From Stappia sp. BW2 (lineage in GTDB: Bacteria > Pseudomonadota > Alphaproteobacteria > Rhizobiales > Stappiaceae): 64,000 nt of DNA. The DNA lies in contig NZ_VIRG01000056.1 of NCBI RefSeq assembly GCF_008107695.1, positions 124,001 through 188,000 of the forward strand, given 5' to 3'. The notes under the pieces are model-generated. The model saw only the letters and a program-made list of their open reading frames with translations. It searched no databases and had not been told where the DNA came from. Below, piece by piece: positions 9,068-17,682 of this stretch; within the stretch, counting starts at the first letter, position 1; every line of letters starts with the position of its first letter. Both the position numbers and the translations under genes were made by a program.

Positions 9068-9859
9068 ATGCCGACCAGCCCGTTCGCCCCGAAAACCGCT
9101 CTGGACCGTCTGATGCTGCCCGTGGACGTGCCAACGGTTGCCGATGCCGAAAAACTGGTGAAGCAGACCGAAGGCAAGGTCGGTGTCTACAAGATCGGCA
9201 TGGAGCTGCAATTCGCCGGCGGGCTGGAATTCGCCCGGGACCTGGCGCGCGACGGCAAGAAGATCTTTCTCGACGTCAAACTGCACGACATCGACAACAC
9301 AATCGAGAAAGCCGTGCGCAACGTCGCCAAGATGGGCATGACGTTCATGACCCTGCATGGGTATCCGAAAACCATGCGCGCCGCCGTGAAGGGCCTGCGG
9401 GAAGAGGGCAATCCCGACCTGTGCCTGCTCGGTGTGACGGTTCTGACCTCCATGGACGAGCAGGATCTGATGGACGCAGGATATCGCGGCCCGATTGCCG
9501 ATTTGGTGGAAACGCGCGCGCGCGACGCCCGTGACGCGGGCATGGGCGGCATTGTCTGCGCCGCCACCGAAGCCTTGAAGCTGCGCACTATTCTTGGAGA
9601 CGAGCTTGTAATCGTCACCCCCGGCATCCGTCCTTCCGGCAGCGACGCCGGTGACCAGCGCCGGGTCATGACCCCCGCCGATGCCATTCATGCCGGCAGC
9701 GACTACCTGGTGGTCGGCCGCCCGATCAGCCGCGCCGAAGATCCGGGAGCTGCGGCCGATGCAGTGGTTGCCGAGATAGAAGCGGGGTTGACCCTGCCGC
9801 CGCTAATCGATGACACCAGTCACCGGAAAACCGCATCCTTCGGCAATTTTTCGATATGA
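9068..9859 (+). CDS. pyrF: orotidine 5'-phosphate decarboxylase
   Basis: 263 residues; decarboxylates OMP to UMP, the last step of pyrimidine synthesis. The catalytic D-K-D array is FLDVKLHDIDNT (Asp69, Lys71, Asp74). The phosphate loop is TPGIRPSGSDAGDQRR, and VVGRPISRAEDP closes the barrel. The ATG at 9068 follows an AGGA site. About 20 residues after the usual end (from roughly LTLPPLIDD) form a tail whose coding DNA overlaps the convergent downstream gene by 57 bp. Confidence 0.95.
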   Translation: MPTSPFAPKTALDRLMLPVDVPTVADAEKLVKQTEGKVGVYKIGMELQFAGGLEFARDLARDGKKIFLDVKLHDIDNTIEKAVRNVAKMGMTFMTLHGYPKTMRAAVKGLREEGNPDLCLLGVTVLTSMDEQDLMDAGYRGPIADLVETRARDARDAGMGGIVCAATEALKLRTILGDELVIVTPGIRPSGSDAGDQRRVMTPADAIHAGSDYLVVGRPISRAEDPGAAADAVVAEIEAGLTLPPLIDDTSHRKTASFGNFSI

Positions 9860-10354
9860 CGCGGTAAATCCGCTCAGGGACGCGGTGTAGACCGTCCCTT
9901 TTGGCCCGACGACATCGATCTGGCCGTTCCGCTGCATGGCTTGAAGCACACGCTGATTGTCCTCGAGCGGGAAATTGGTATGGGCGAAGGCGAAACCGTC
10001 TTCGTCGTATCCCGCGTCGACCGTTGCCTGCGCGCTGTCGCCGTCATCAAAGACGAAGTTGACCTTCTGATCGTTCTGAAGAACCGTGGCATGCCCCCGG
10101 ATGGCGCGCTCGGTCAGCTGAACCCCCGGAAACATATCCGGCGGCAATGCATCGCCGTTGGAAATGGAAAACCCGACCGTGGGCAGGCCGTCGCCACCGG
10201 TCCACATGGAGCAGGTGATCCGAAGATCCTCACCGGTATCGACCACCTCGATCTGGGCGTTCCAGTCCTTGTAGGAAAAATACTGCTGCTCGGCCTGAAC
10301 TGCGGAAGCGGCAAACAGGCCGAGACCAAGACCGGTCAAAATTCTGAATATCAT
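9803..10354 (-). CDS. secreted protein of unknown function
   Basis: 183 residues with a clear Sec signal peptide: MIFRILTGLGLGLFAASAVQ, with cleavage likely after the Ala in VQAEQQ. The mature part is acidic and strand-rich, with two Cys (ITCSMWTGG and EGCGFP) that could form a disulfide in the periplasm. I do not recognise a family. The start follows GAGGGC. The 3' end overlaps the pyrF 3' end on the other strand by 57 bp, and both frames remain open there. Confidence 0.7.
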   Translation of the reverse strand: MIFRILTGLGLGLFAASAVQAEQQYFSYKDWNAQIEVVDTGEDLRITCSMWTGGDGLPTVGFSISNGDALPPDMFPGVQLTERAIRGHATVLQNDQKVNFVFDDGDSAQATVDAGYDEDGFAFAHTNFPLEDNQRVLQAMQRNGQIDVVGPKGTVYTASLSGFTASYRKIAEGCGFPVTGVID

Positions 10355-10570
10355 GAGAAAGCCCTCGAAAAGGTAAGTTGGCGCTCACTCAACACGGAAA
10401 ACCTTAAAATACGTCCCCGATGAATCCGTGATTATTGAGCCTCTTTCCTGGAGGGCCCTGACCCTTCGCATTCGGCTATGAGCGACATCCTCATCAGCTG
10501 CGCTTGCCAGATCACCTCCCGAAGTCACCCCGGACAGAGGTAGGAGTGGGTGGCAATCGCATCGCCAGGC

Positions 10571-10596
10571 AAAAAAACCACCGCCGAAGCGGTGGT
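10571..10596 (-). terminator. intrinsic terminator of the arginase-cyclodeaminase operon
   Basis: Read leftward, an 8 bp perfect stem (ACCACCGC with GCGGTGGT) with a TTCG tetraloop is followed by seven T's. It lies 30 bp past the ornithine cyclodeaminase stop. Confidence 0.9.
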
Positions 10597-10625
10597 CCAG
10601 TTTTCTTGAATCACGTGAGTTCGTC

Positions 10626-11711
10626 TCACGCTGCTTGATGGTCTCCATTGGCAGCAGACCGAAGGACCATGCCGTAAAGATCGCGCGGGTCGTCCGGATC
10701 CGCCAGCAGGTCGAGCTTCTCGAAGTAGCCTGTTTTCGGCAACAGATCGTGGACATAGCGCAGGGCGGCAAAGTCCTCGACGGCAAAGCCGACGCTGTCG
10801 AAGAGCGTTATCTGGTCCTGCGATGTGCGACCTTCCGCCTTGCCGGCATAGACCTGCCAGAGTTCGGTGACCGGATGATCGCGGTCCAGCTGCTGGAATT
10901 CGCCTTCGATGTGGGTCTGATCCGGGAATTCGACAAAAATATCCGACCGCAGAAGAATGTCTCGGTGCAGTTCGGTCTTGCCCGGGCAGTCGCCGCCGAC
11001 CGCGTTGATATGTACGCCGGTGCCGATCATGTTGTCGGTCAGGATCGTCGCAGATTTCTTGTCCGCCGTGACCGTGGTGATGATCTGCGCGCCCTCGATC
11101 GCATCCTCCGGCGTCTTGCAAATGGTCACGTTGAGACCCGAACTGGCAAGGTTGCGGGCAAGCCGCAAGCTGGCTGCACTATCAATGTCGTAGGCGCGGA
11201 TCTCGGTGAGGCCGAGCATTTCCTTGAAGGCAAGGCACTGGAAATCCGACTGTGCGCCATTACCGATGATCGCCATTGTGGTGGAGCCTTTGGGCGCCAG
11301 GTATTTGGCGGCAAGTGCCGAATTGGCTGCCGTGCGCAGCGCGGTCAGAATGGTCATCTCAGTGAACAGCATTGGATATCCGGTCATCAGGTTCGACAGA
11401 ACACCGAAACCCGTGACGGTCTGCAGACCATCCCGGGTGTTGCCCGGGTGGCCGTTGACATATTTGAAGCCGAAGGTCTTGCCGTCGCTGGTCGGCATCA
11501 GCTCGATCACGCCCTGGGGTGCATGCGCCGGTATGCGCGGCTTCTTGTCGAAGCTTTCCCAGCGCAGGAAATCCTGCTCGATATAGCGGGCAATGCCGCG
11601 CAGGAAGGTTTCAACGCCAATGGCGCGAACATTGCGCATCATGTTGTCGACGCTGACGAACGGCACATAGGCCAGGTCGGACGGCAGGAGATCGATTGGG
11701 CTGTTTGACAT
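10626..11711 (-). CDS. ornithine cyclodeaminase
   Basis: 361 residues of the ornithine cyclodeaminase/mu-crystallin family. It converts L-ornithine to L-proline and ammonia with bound NAD. The Rossmann loop is AIIGNGAQSDFQ, and DSVGFAVEDFAALR near the C-terminus is the family's conserved acidic motif. Other members include alanine dehydrogenase-like and lysine cyclodeaminases. The neighbouring arginase, 11 bp upstream in the same operon, makes ornithine the obvious substrate. AGGACC precedes the ATG, and a strong terminator follows. Confidence 0.92.
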   Translation of the reverse strand: MSNSPIDLLPSDLAYVPFVSVDNMMRNVRAIGVETFLRGIARYIEQDFLRWESFDKKPRIPAHAPQGVIELMPTSDGKTFGFKYVNGHPGNTRDGLQTVTGFGVLSNLMTGYPMLFTEMTILTALRTAANSALAAKYLAPKGSTTMAIIGNGAQSDFQCLAFKEMLGLTEIRAYDIDSAASLRLARNLASSGLNVTICKTPEDAIEGAQIITTVTADKKSATILTDNMIGTGVHINAVGGDCPGKTELHRDILLRSDIFVEFPDQTHIEGEFQQLDRDHPVTELWQVYAGKAEGRTSQDQITLFDSVGFAVEDFAALRYVHDLLPKTGYFEKLDLLADPDDPRDLYGMVLRSAANGDHQAA

Positions 11712-11722
11712 TGTTTGGTCCT

Positions 11723-12664
11723 CTAGAAGCTTCTTGTCGGCCGGTCGAAGACCCGGCGGCCGAACAGGCTGCCGGTCAGCTCGACCATCAGACGCGCGGT
11801 TTTTCCACGTTCGTCCAGGAAGGGATTGAGCTCGACCAGGTCGAGCGAGGTGACCAGGCCGCTGTCATGCAGCATCTCCATCACCAGATGGGCCTCGCGG
11901 AAGGTCGCGCCGCCCGGAACCGTGGTCCCGACGGCCGGGGCAATCGACGGGTCCAGGAAATCGACGTCCAGACTGACATGCAGCAGGCCGTTTTCCGCTC
12001 TCACGCGGTCCAAAAAGGGTTTCAACAGGGTGCCGATGCCTTCCTCGTCAATCCGGCGCATGTCGCTGACACCGACACCGTGGCTGACAAGAAGGCTTCG
12101 CTCCGCATCGTCAATGGAGCGGACACCCAGAATTTCGACGTTTTGCGGTTTCAACGCGTGTTCAAGCGGCGCGCCGAGCAGATCGTCAAACCCGGGAAGG
12201 CCGCACAGAAACGCAAGCGGGGTGCCGTGCAGATTGCCGCTGGCGGTGCTTTCCAGCGTGTGGAAATCCGAATGGGCATCGAGCCAGAGCACAAAAAGGG
12301 GCCGGCCGAGCGCGGCAGCCGCCTTCGCCTGGCCCGAGACCGTGCCGGCCGCCATGGCATGATCGCCGCCGAGATAAATCGGCACGACCGAGCCTTCGCC
12401 AAGATCCGCCGCCTTTTGGTGCAGGGCACGGGTCCAGCCGACATAGGCAAGGTAGTTGCGCAAAACAGTGTTGGGAGGCGTGAGAGCGCCGACATCCGCC
12501 GGCGCCAGGTTGCCGTGATCAGACACCGAATGGCCAAGCTCGCGCAATGTATCCTGCAAGCCTGCGGTTCGGTAGGCATCCGGCCCCATGAGACAGCCCC
12601 GCTGACCGGCCCCTTCGTCCACCGGCGCTCCGACCAGGACTATCTGTTTTTCAACGGTGTTCAC
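11723..12664 (-). CDS. rocF: arginase
   Basis: Ureohydrolase of the arginase/agmatinase family; hydrolyses L-arginine to ornithine and urea with two manganese ions. The metal motifs are present in order: GGDHAMAAG, LDAHSDFHT and SLDVDFLDPSIAPAVGT. I place the start at the GTG at 12664, giving VNTVEKQIVLVGAPVDEGAG, which matches the short N-terminus of the family. A GTG at 12733 in the same frame would add 23 residues, and neither has a strong ribosome site. It is followed by ornithine cyclodeaminase and faces an Lrp-type regulator, so arginine is probably the inducing signal. Confidence 0.93.
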   Translation of the reverse strand: MNTVEKQIVLVGAPVDEGAGQRGCLMGPDAYRTAGLQDTLRELGHSVSDHGNLAPADVGALTPPNTVLRNYLAYVGWTRALHQKAADLGEGSVVPIYLGGDHAMAAGTVSGQAKAAAALGRPLFVLWLDAHSDFHTLESTASGNLHGTPLAFLCGLPGFDDLLGAPLEHALKPQNVEILGVRSIDDAERSLLVSHGVGVSDMRRIDEEGIGTLLKPFLDRVRAENGLLHVSLDVDFLDPSIAPAVGTTVPGGATFREAHLVMEMLHDSGLVTSLDLVELNPFLDERGKTARLMVELTGSLFGRRVFDRPTRSF

Positions 12665-12790
12665 GTTCCGCTTGCCCCAAATTTCGACTGTCAGAAGTGT
12701 GTTGAAACGCCGCGGCGGAGTAAATCCGGACACTTGATCAAAAGAGCAGCCAAATTTATCATTTTGGAAATCTCAATTTATCGGAATGGA

Positions 12791-13255
12791 ATGATGGACG
12801 ATCTGGATCTTCGGTTGATCACACTTCTGCGCCACGATGGGCGAAGATCAGTGTCCGAATTGGCAGGTGATTTGAAAGTCGCGCGGGCGACCGTGCGCTC
12901 GCGTATGGAAAAGCTGGTCGAAACTGGAGAAATTCTCGGTTTTACCGCAGTCCTGCGCGACGACTGGCGCGACCTGCCCATCCGCGCGGTGACGCTGGTG
13001 GTGGTGGACGGCCATAACACCGAACCGGTGATCCGCTCGCTCAGTGCCATGACCGAGGTTCGTGCGATCCATTCGACAAACGGCAAGTGGGACCTGGTGC
13101 TGGACGTGGCCACCCGTGATCTTGTGGCCTTTGACGATGCGCTCAACCGCATTCGCCTGATCGAAGGCATTACCGGCACCGAGACAAGCCTGCTTCTGAC
13201 AACCCGCAAGGGTCCGGCGGTCTCCGCCAGCGAGTTCAAGGACGTTTTGGGCTAG
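12791..13255 (+). CDS. Lrp/AsnC family transcriptional regulator of arginine catabolism
   Basis: 154 residues: an N-terminal helix-turn-helix (about residues 4-50, with LRLITLLRHDGRRSVSELAG and VARATVRSRMEKL) and a C-terminal RAM ligand-binding domain. It is divergent from the arginase-cyclodeaminase operon, the arrangement of Lrp-type activators that respond to arginine or ornithine. Regulation of that operon is inferred from position. Two adjacent ATGs (12791 and 12794) could start it. No obvious repeated operator is visible in the AT-rich gap. Confidence 0.88.
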   Translation: MMDDLDLRLITLLRHDGRRSVSELAGDLKVARATVRSRMEKLVETGEILGFTAVLRDDWRDLPIRAVTLVVVDGHNTEPVIRSLSAMTEVRAIHSTNGKWDLVLDVATRDLVAFDDALNRIRLIEGITGTETSLLLTTRKGPAVSASEFKDVLG

Positions 13256-13418
13256 ACGGCAGGTCCCGGCATCTGAACGTTTCCGCAGCCGAGCCGGTTT
13301 GGGCCGCGCCGTCTCCGGATGACGAGAGATGTTGCCGCAGATCGCAAATCGGGTCGATCCGGTGCCGGTCACCGACTAAGATCGGATCAGACTTCAAGAT
13401 CAGACCGAAGAAACCGCC

Positions 13419-14336
13419 ATGACCAAAGCGCTCGACCTGACCAGCCTGACATCCGAACCGACGCCGATCTCCATCGGCGAAGAAGCTGCCCGGAACTATG
13501 ACGTCGTTCGCCGCACCTTGAAGCGGATCACCGAAGACTGGCGCGAGCAGCCGACGCTCGAACAGCTGGCGAAAGAGGCCGGCCTTCAGCCGATCCAGCT
13601 TCAACGGGTGTTTTCGCGCTGGGCCGGGCTGACGCCGAAGCAGTTCCTGCAGGCCATCACGCTGGATCATGCCAAGGCGCTGCTGCGCGACTCCGCCAGT
13701 GTTCTGGACGCCACTTACGAGGTCGGCCTGTCAGGCTCCGGCCGGCTGCATGATCTGTTTGTCACGCACGAAGCCATGACGCCCGGCGACTACCGCAATC
13801 GCGGGGCGGGCCTTTCCATCGTATATGGCTTTCATCCCTCGCCCTTCGGCCAGGTTCTGGTGATGGCCACCAGCAAGGGGTTGGCCGGTCTTGGCTTTGC
13901 CGATCCGGGTGAGGAAAGCTCCGCTCTGGAAGACATGTGCAAGCGCTGGCCCGCCGCCGCCTTCGTCCGGGACCAGGACGCCACAGCCGACTATGCAAGA
14001 CGCGTCTTCGACCCGAAAAAGTGGCAAGAGGACCAGCCGCTCAACATTGTTATGATTGGTACCGATTTTGAAATAAGGGTCTGGCAAACCCTGTTGAAGA
14101 TCCCGATGGGCAAGGCAACCACCTATTCCGATGTCGCCGCCTGCCTCGGCAATCCGAAAGCCTCCCGCGCCGTTGGCACCGCCGTCGGCCGCAATCCACT
14201 CTCTTTCGTGGTGCCCTGCCACCGGGTGCTCGCCAAGGGCGGCAAACTCGGCGGCTACCACTGGGGCCTCACCCGCAAACGCGCCATCCTTGGCTGGGAA
14301 AGCGGCTTGTCGGGACCGGTTCTGGAGTGTGTTTGA
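13419..14336 (+). CDS. ada: AraC-type HTH / methylated-DNA-protein cysteine methyltransferase (Ada-like without the N-terminal domain)
   Basis: 305 residues. Residues about 25-120 form an AraC-type double helix-turn-helix (LEQLAKEAGLQPIQLQRVFS, LTPKQFLQAITLDHAKALL). Residues about 135-300 are O6-alkylguanine-DNA alkyltransferase with the acceptor Cys267 in the VVPCHRV motif. It repairs O6-methylguanine by transferring the methyl group to itself. The N-terminal zinc domain that in E. coli Ada takes methyl from phosphotriesters and switches on transcription is absent. If this protein regulates, its trigger must differ. Confidence 0.92.
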   Translation: MTKALDLTSLTSEPTPISIGEEAARNYDVVRRTLKRITEDWREQPTLEQLAKEAGLQPIQLQRVFSRWAGLTPKQFLQAITLDHAKALLRDSASVLDATYEVGLSGSGRLHDLFVTHEAMTPGDYRNRGAGLSIVYGFHPSPFGQVLVMATSKGLAGLGFADPGEESSALEDMCKRWPAAAFVRDQDATADYARRVFDPKKWQEDQPLNIVMIGTDFEIRVWQTLLKIPMGKATTYSDVAACLGNPKASRAVGTAVGRNPLSFVVPCHRVLAKGGKLGGYHWGLTRKRAILGWESGLSGPVLECV

Positions 14337-14382
14337 GGCGGGGAACCAGTGGGCAGATGGTGTCCGGTTTGAACAGGGTAGG

Positions 14383-14531
14383 ACCCCCACCCCTAACCCC
14401 TCCCCACAAGGGGAGGGGGATACCGCCGAGAACACAAAAGCATCGAACAGACCCGGCCGTGAATGATCGAATTTCCGGTAGATGAGGCCTGATTCCCTTC
14501 CCCCTTGAGGGGAAGGGTTAGGGATGGGGGT
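14383..14531. repeat. inverted pair of GC-rich palindromic intergenic elements
   Basis: Two copies of a roughly 38 bp element (14383-14420 and 14493-14531) are in opposite orientation about 70 bp apart. The shared core reads ACCCCCACCCCTAACCC in one copy and, on the other strand, ACCCCCATCCCTAACCC in the second. Each copy also has its own small hairpin (CCTCCCC-ACAA-GGGGAGG type). Such elements are common between genes in this order. The pair fills the gap between ada and the DUF559 gene. Confidence 0.8.
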
Positions 14532-14559
14532 AAACGGCGCAGCCGTAACATCGGCCTAC

Positions 14560-14922
14560 TCAGTCCAGACCCAGCCATCTCCGAATGTCGAGCACCACAC
14601 CTTCCAGGTTCTCGTGAACCTCCAAGGAGGAATACCGAAGGATCTGAAACCCTTCCGAGCGCAGCCATGCAGTGCGTCGTTCATCATGCTGCTGCTGGTC
14701 AGGCAAGGCGTGAATATCGCCGTCGATCTCGATGACGAGCTTGCGGGAGAAAACGACAAAGTCGGCTACATATGGCCCGATAGGGGCCTGGCGCCGGATG
14801 TGGATGTCGTCAGCCTTCAGCTCTCGCAAAGCACGCCATAAAGCTTTTTCGCCTTGGGTTTGGTTCAGGCGAAGCTTCCTGGCAAGCTCTCTTGTGCTTG
14901 CATCGATGTGTGTCGGTGCCAA
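14560..14922 (-). CDS. DUF559 family protein, endonuclease-like fold
   Basis: 120 residues. The DUF559 hallmarks are present: RLNQTQGEKALWRALR, IRRQAPIGPYVADFVVF, KLVIEIDGDIH, and ERRTAWLRSEGFQILRY near the end. The fold is related to Vsr and restriction endonucleases, with the catalytic candidates in ADF and EIDG. The cellular role is not established. The assigned start is TTG, with a weak ribosome site. It lies 12 bp downstream of the secreted 420-residue protein and may share its transcript. Confidence 0.85.
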   Translation of the reverse strand: MAPTHIDASTRELARKLRLNQTQGEKALWRALRELKADDIHIRRQAPIGPYVADFVVFSRKLVIEIDGDIHALPDQQQHDERRTAWLRSEGFQILRYSSLEVHENLEGVVLDIRRWLGLD

Positions 14923-14934
14923 ATCTGCCTTGTC

Positions 14935-16197
14935 CTAAAACACCGGCCCCTTCGGCATCGGATAATTGCCGGTGATGTCCCAGCCGAAGGCGGCGATGCG
15001 TTCGGCGGCCATGGGGGTGATGTCACCAGTGATCAGGAAATCGACGCCTGTTGGCGGGAAGGGCAAGGTGCCGAGGCCCTCGTGCATGGCTGAAAAGGAT
15101 CGCGCCACGGTCTGGGTCCAGGCGACCTGATCGAAAGGCATGACGATGGCAGCAATGCCGTCGCGGCGTATAGCGACGGGGATGTCGGATACCAGCTTGA
15201 TGTCTCCGAGAGGTGAAACCGTTCTGTTGTAGGTTTCCATCAGGACCACGCGGCGCAGCTGGAAGTAGGCCAGATCGCGGCTGTCGGCCTCGGCGGCTTT
15301 TTCCGCAAGCAGGTAAGTGTCCTTCACGCCGGGCATTGCCTGAAGCTGATAGGCAATCGCCGCCTTTTCCGAAGCCGTATAGAAGGGGTTGTTCATCAGC
15401 TTGGCGTTGGTCGCTTCGGGCAGGCCGACGGCGCGCAGGACGGTGGAGGTGCGTTCCTGCAGCTCGGACGGGGAGCTGTCGACAATGAGATTGCGGAAAT
15501 TGTCTGCCTGACGCGCGGCGTTGACGATGATCCCGCCCGGCAGGAGGCTGGTGATTGCGCTCACCGTCCAGTTGCCAGCGGTGGTCACGCTGGCGGTTTC
15601 ATCGAGTTTTTCCGAAAGCGGCCGATAGAAGGTATAGGGATCGACACCCACGTCGACCGCAAGTTGCCTGCGGGCCTTGGCCTGACCGGTGATCGACTTG
15701 GCGAGCTCCGCCGGGGAGCCGCCCTTCCCGCTGACAGCGGCCTCGACCCCCTTGGTCAGACGGCCGAACATGCGCCCGACACCGGAAACGGTGTTCTTTG
15801 CGGTTCCCACCGGATCCGTCACGGTGCTTTCGACGAATTCAACCGGCTTCATGGCCGCCTGCTTGAGGCCATCGACGAAGCCCGCGTCGTTTTTCAGGCT
15901 GTCGAGGGCAATGAGGACCCGGATTTCATGAAGACGCAGCTTGAGCATGCCGTCGCCTTCGATCTGTTCGACCCCGAGATCGGTCTGAACCTGGTAGATC
16001 CGAAGGAACCCGTCGCCGCGCACCGGTGCGAGCACCGCGTAGCCGGGGCCAAGCTCCTTGCCCTTCAAAATGGTGGCCGGATCCTGCTCCGGCGGCGTTT
16101 CATATTGTTCGGTGAGCGCGCTTGCGGGCACGCTGAGCAACAGAGCGCCCAGAAAGGCGCCTGCAAGCTGCGGACGACGGGTTACAAAACCGAACAT
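14935..16197 (-). CDS. large exported protein of unknown function
   Basis: 420 residues with a signal peptide (LAGAFLGALLLSVPASA, cleaved near residue 28). After it come an N-terminal mixed region, an Ala/Lys-rich segment around residues 150-180, and a C-terminal domain rich in strands. I recognise no catalytic motif or known family. The segments VGVDPYTFYRPLSEKLDE and YTASEKAAIAYQLQAMPGV look conserved in style. A strong GGAGG site precedes the ATG. It lies 33 bp after folC, so it probably sits at the end of the trpA-accD-folC transcript. Periplasmic location is inferred. Confidence 0.75.
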   Translation of the reverse strand: MFGFVTRRPQLAGAFLGALLLSVPASALTEQYETPPEQDPATILKGKELGPGYAVLAPVRGDGFLRIYQVQTDLGVEQIEGDGMLKLRLHEIRVLIALDSLKNDAGFVDGLKQAAMKPVEFVESTVTDPVGTAKNTVSGVGRMFGRLTKGVEAAVSGKGGSPAELAKSITGQAKARRQLAVDVGVDPYTFYRPLSEKLDETASVTTAGNWTVSAITSLLPGGIIVNAARQADNFRNLIVDSSPSELQERTSTVLRAVGLPEATNAKLMNNPFYTASEKAAIAYQLQAMPGVKDTYLLAEKAAEADSRDLAYFQLRRVVLMETYNRTVSPLGDIKLVSDIPVAIRRDGIAAIVMPFDQVAWTQTVARSFSAMHEGLGTLPFPPTGVDFLITGDITPMAAERIAAFGWDITGNYPMPKGPVF

Positions 16198-16230
16198 TCA
16201 TGGCCTCCTCGGGCAGAGGCCGGTGACGCC

Positions 16231-17547
16231 TCAGACCGGCGCCAGACCGCTGCGCGCCAGAACTTCACCAGCCAGATAAAGCGACCCGCAAATCAGAATG
16301 CGGGGCGGCTCGCCATCTTTTGCCGCACAAGCTGCCACATCTGCCAGCGCTGCGTCCAGTGATTGAAACGGCGTAGCCTCAAGTCCCGCACAGCGGGCAA
16401 GATCGGCGAGGTCTTCCGGTGTCCTGGCGGTGGTCGTCGTGGTGATCGGAACCGTGCCGACATGGCGCACCAGACCGTAGAACGGGCGGAAGAAGCCGAC
16501 CGGGTCCTTGGTCGTCAGCATGCCGGACACGAGATAGAGCGGGCGGGGTGCACGCTCTTCCTGTTCGCCCATGAACTGGGCAATGGAAACGCCCGCACCG
16601 GGATTATGGCCGCCATCGACCCACACCTCGGCCCCTTCCGGACAAAGGTCGTGTATCGGCCCGCTGGTGACGGGCTGCAACCTGCCGGGCCAGTTGACCG
16701 TCTTCAGGCCGCGGGCAATGGTATCGCCATCCGGCAACATTCCGGCTGCCTTCAGGGCTGCGATGGCAATGGCCGCATTGGCAAACTGATGACGGCCGCC
16801 GAGCACAGGCACGGGCAGGTCTATCAGTTCATCCTCATCCTGGAACGCCATGCGGCCCTGGTCTTCCTGCGCGGCAAAATGCTGCCCGAACACTTCGAGC
16901 GGTGCCTTGTTGCGCGCCGCCTTCCGCGTAATGGTGGCCATGGCGCCATCTTCCTGAGCGGCGCAAATGACCGGCACGCCCGGCTTGATGATGCCGGCCT
17001 TTTCGGCAGCGATCACGGAAAGATCGTCACCCAGAAACTTCTCATGATCCATGGAAACCGGGGTAATCACCGTGGCAAGCGGCCGATCGATAACATTGGT
17101 CGCGTCGAGACGCCCGCCAAGGCCGACCTCCAGCAACAGCACATCGGCCGGATGTTCCGCAAACAGCAGGAACGCAGCCGCCGTGGTGATCTCGAAGAAC
17201 GTGATTTCCTCACCGCCATTGGCTTCCTCGCAGCGGTGCAGCGCCTCGTAGAGGACCGGATCGGACACGAAGTTGCCATCCGTGCCGAGGCGTATGCGCT
17301 CGTTGAAGGCGACCAGATGAGGCGAGGTGTAAACATGGCAACGTTTGCCGGAAGCTTCCAGAATGGCCCGCATGGTAGCGGTCACGGAGCCCTTGCCGTT
17401 GGTGCCGGCGATATGAATCACCGGCGGCAGCCGCCGTTCGGGGTGGCCCAGCGCTTCAAGCAGCCGGTACATGCGTCCAAGAGAGAGATCAATCTCCTTC
17501 GGATGCAGCGCCAGCAAACGGTCCAGAATTTTCGTGATTTGATCCAA
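16231..17547 (-). CDS. folC: bifunctional dihydrofolate synthase / folylpolyglutamate synthase
   Basis: 438 residues. It adds glutamate to dihydropteroate and then to tetrahydrofolates. The ATP loop is GTNGKGSV (residues 48-55), followed by YTSPHLVAFNERIR, ITPVSMDHEKFLGD and the second-domain DGGHNPGAG motif. The start is TTG at 17547, chosen for its excellent CGGAGGG ribosome site. It follows accD by 135 bp in a leftward trpA-accD-folC cluster known from many Rhizobiales. Confidence 0.95.
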   Translation of the reverse strand: MDQITKILDRLLALHPKEIDLSLGRMYRLLEALGHPERRLPPVIHIAGTNGKGSVTATMRAILEASGKRCHVYTSPHLVAFNERIRLGTDGNFVSDPVLYEALHRCEEANGGEEITFFEITTAAAFLLFAEHPADVLLLEVGLGGRLDATNVIDRPLATVITPVSMDHEKFLGDDLSVIAAEKAGIIKPGVPVICAAQEDGAMATITRKAARNKAPLEVFGQHFAAQEDQGRMAFQDEDELIDLPVPVLGGRHQFANAAIAIAALKAAGMLPDGDTIARGLKTVNWPGRLQPVTSGPIHDLCPEGAEVWVDGGHNPGAGVSIAQFMGEQEERAPRPLYLVSGMLTTKDPVGFFRPFYGLVRHVGTVPITTTTTARTPEDLADLARCAGLEATPFQSLDAALADVAACAAKDGEPPRILICGSLYLAGEVLARSGLAPV

Positions 17548-17682
17548 GGCGCCCTCCGCAGGGTCCCTTTTTCCCGGTTGCGTTCGACTAACGCCTTACG
17601 GGAAGGCCGTCCGCGAGACAAGCGGGCAGCCTGGAAATGTCGGTGTCAGGCCGCTTTCGCGACGTATTCGTGACGAAGCCGC

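Noticed and set aside
10607..10622. A TCACGTGA core downstream of ornithine cyclodeaminase, resembling parS
   Set aside because: The flanks (TGAA and GTTC) do not match the GTT/AAC arms that ParB needs, and it lies 30 kb from the cluster.
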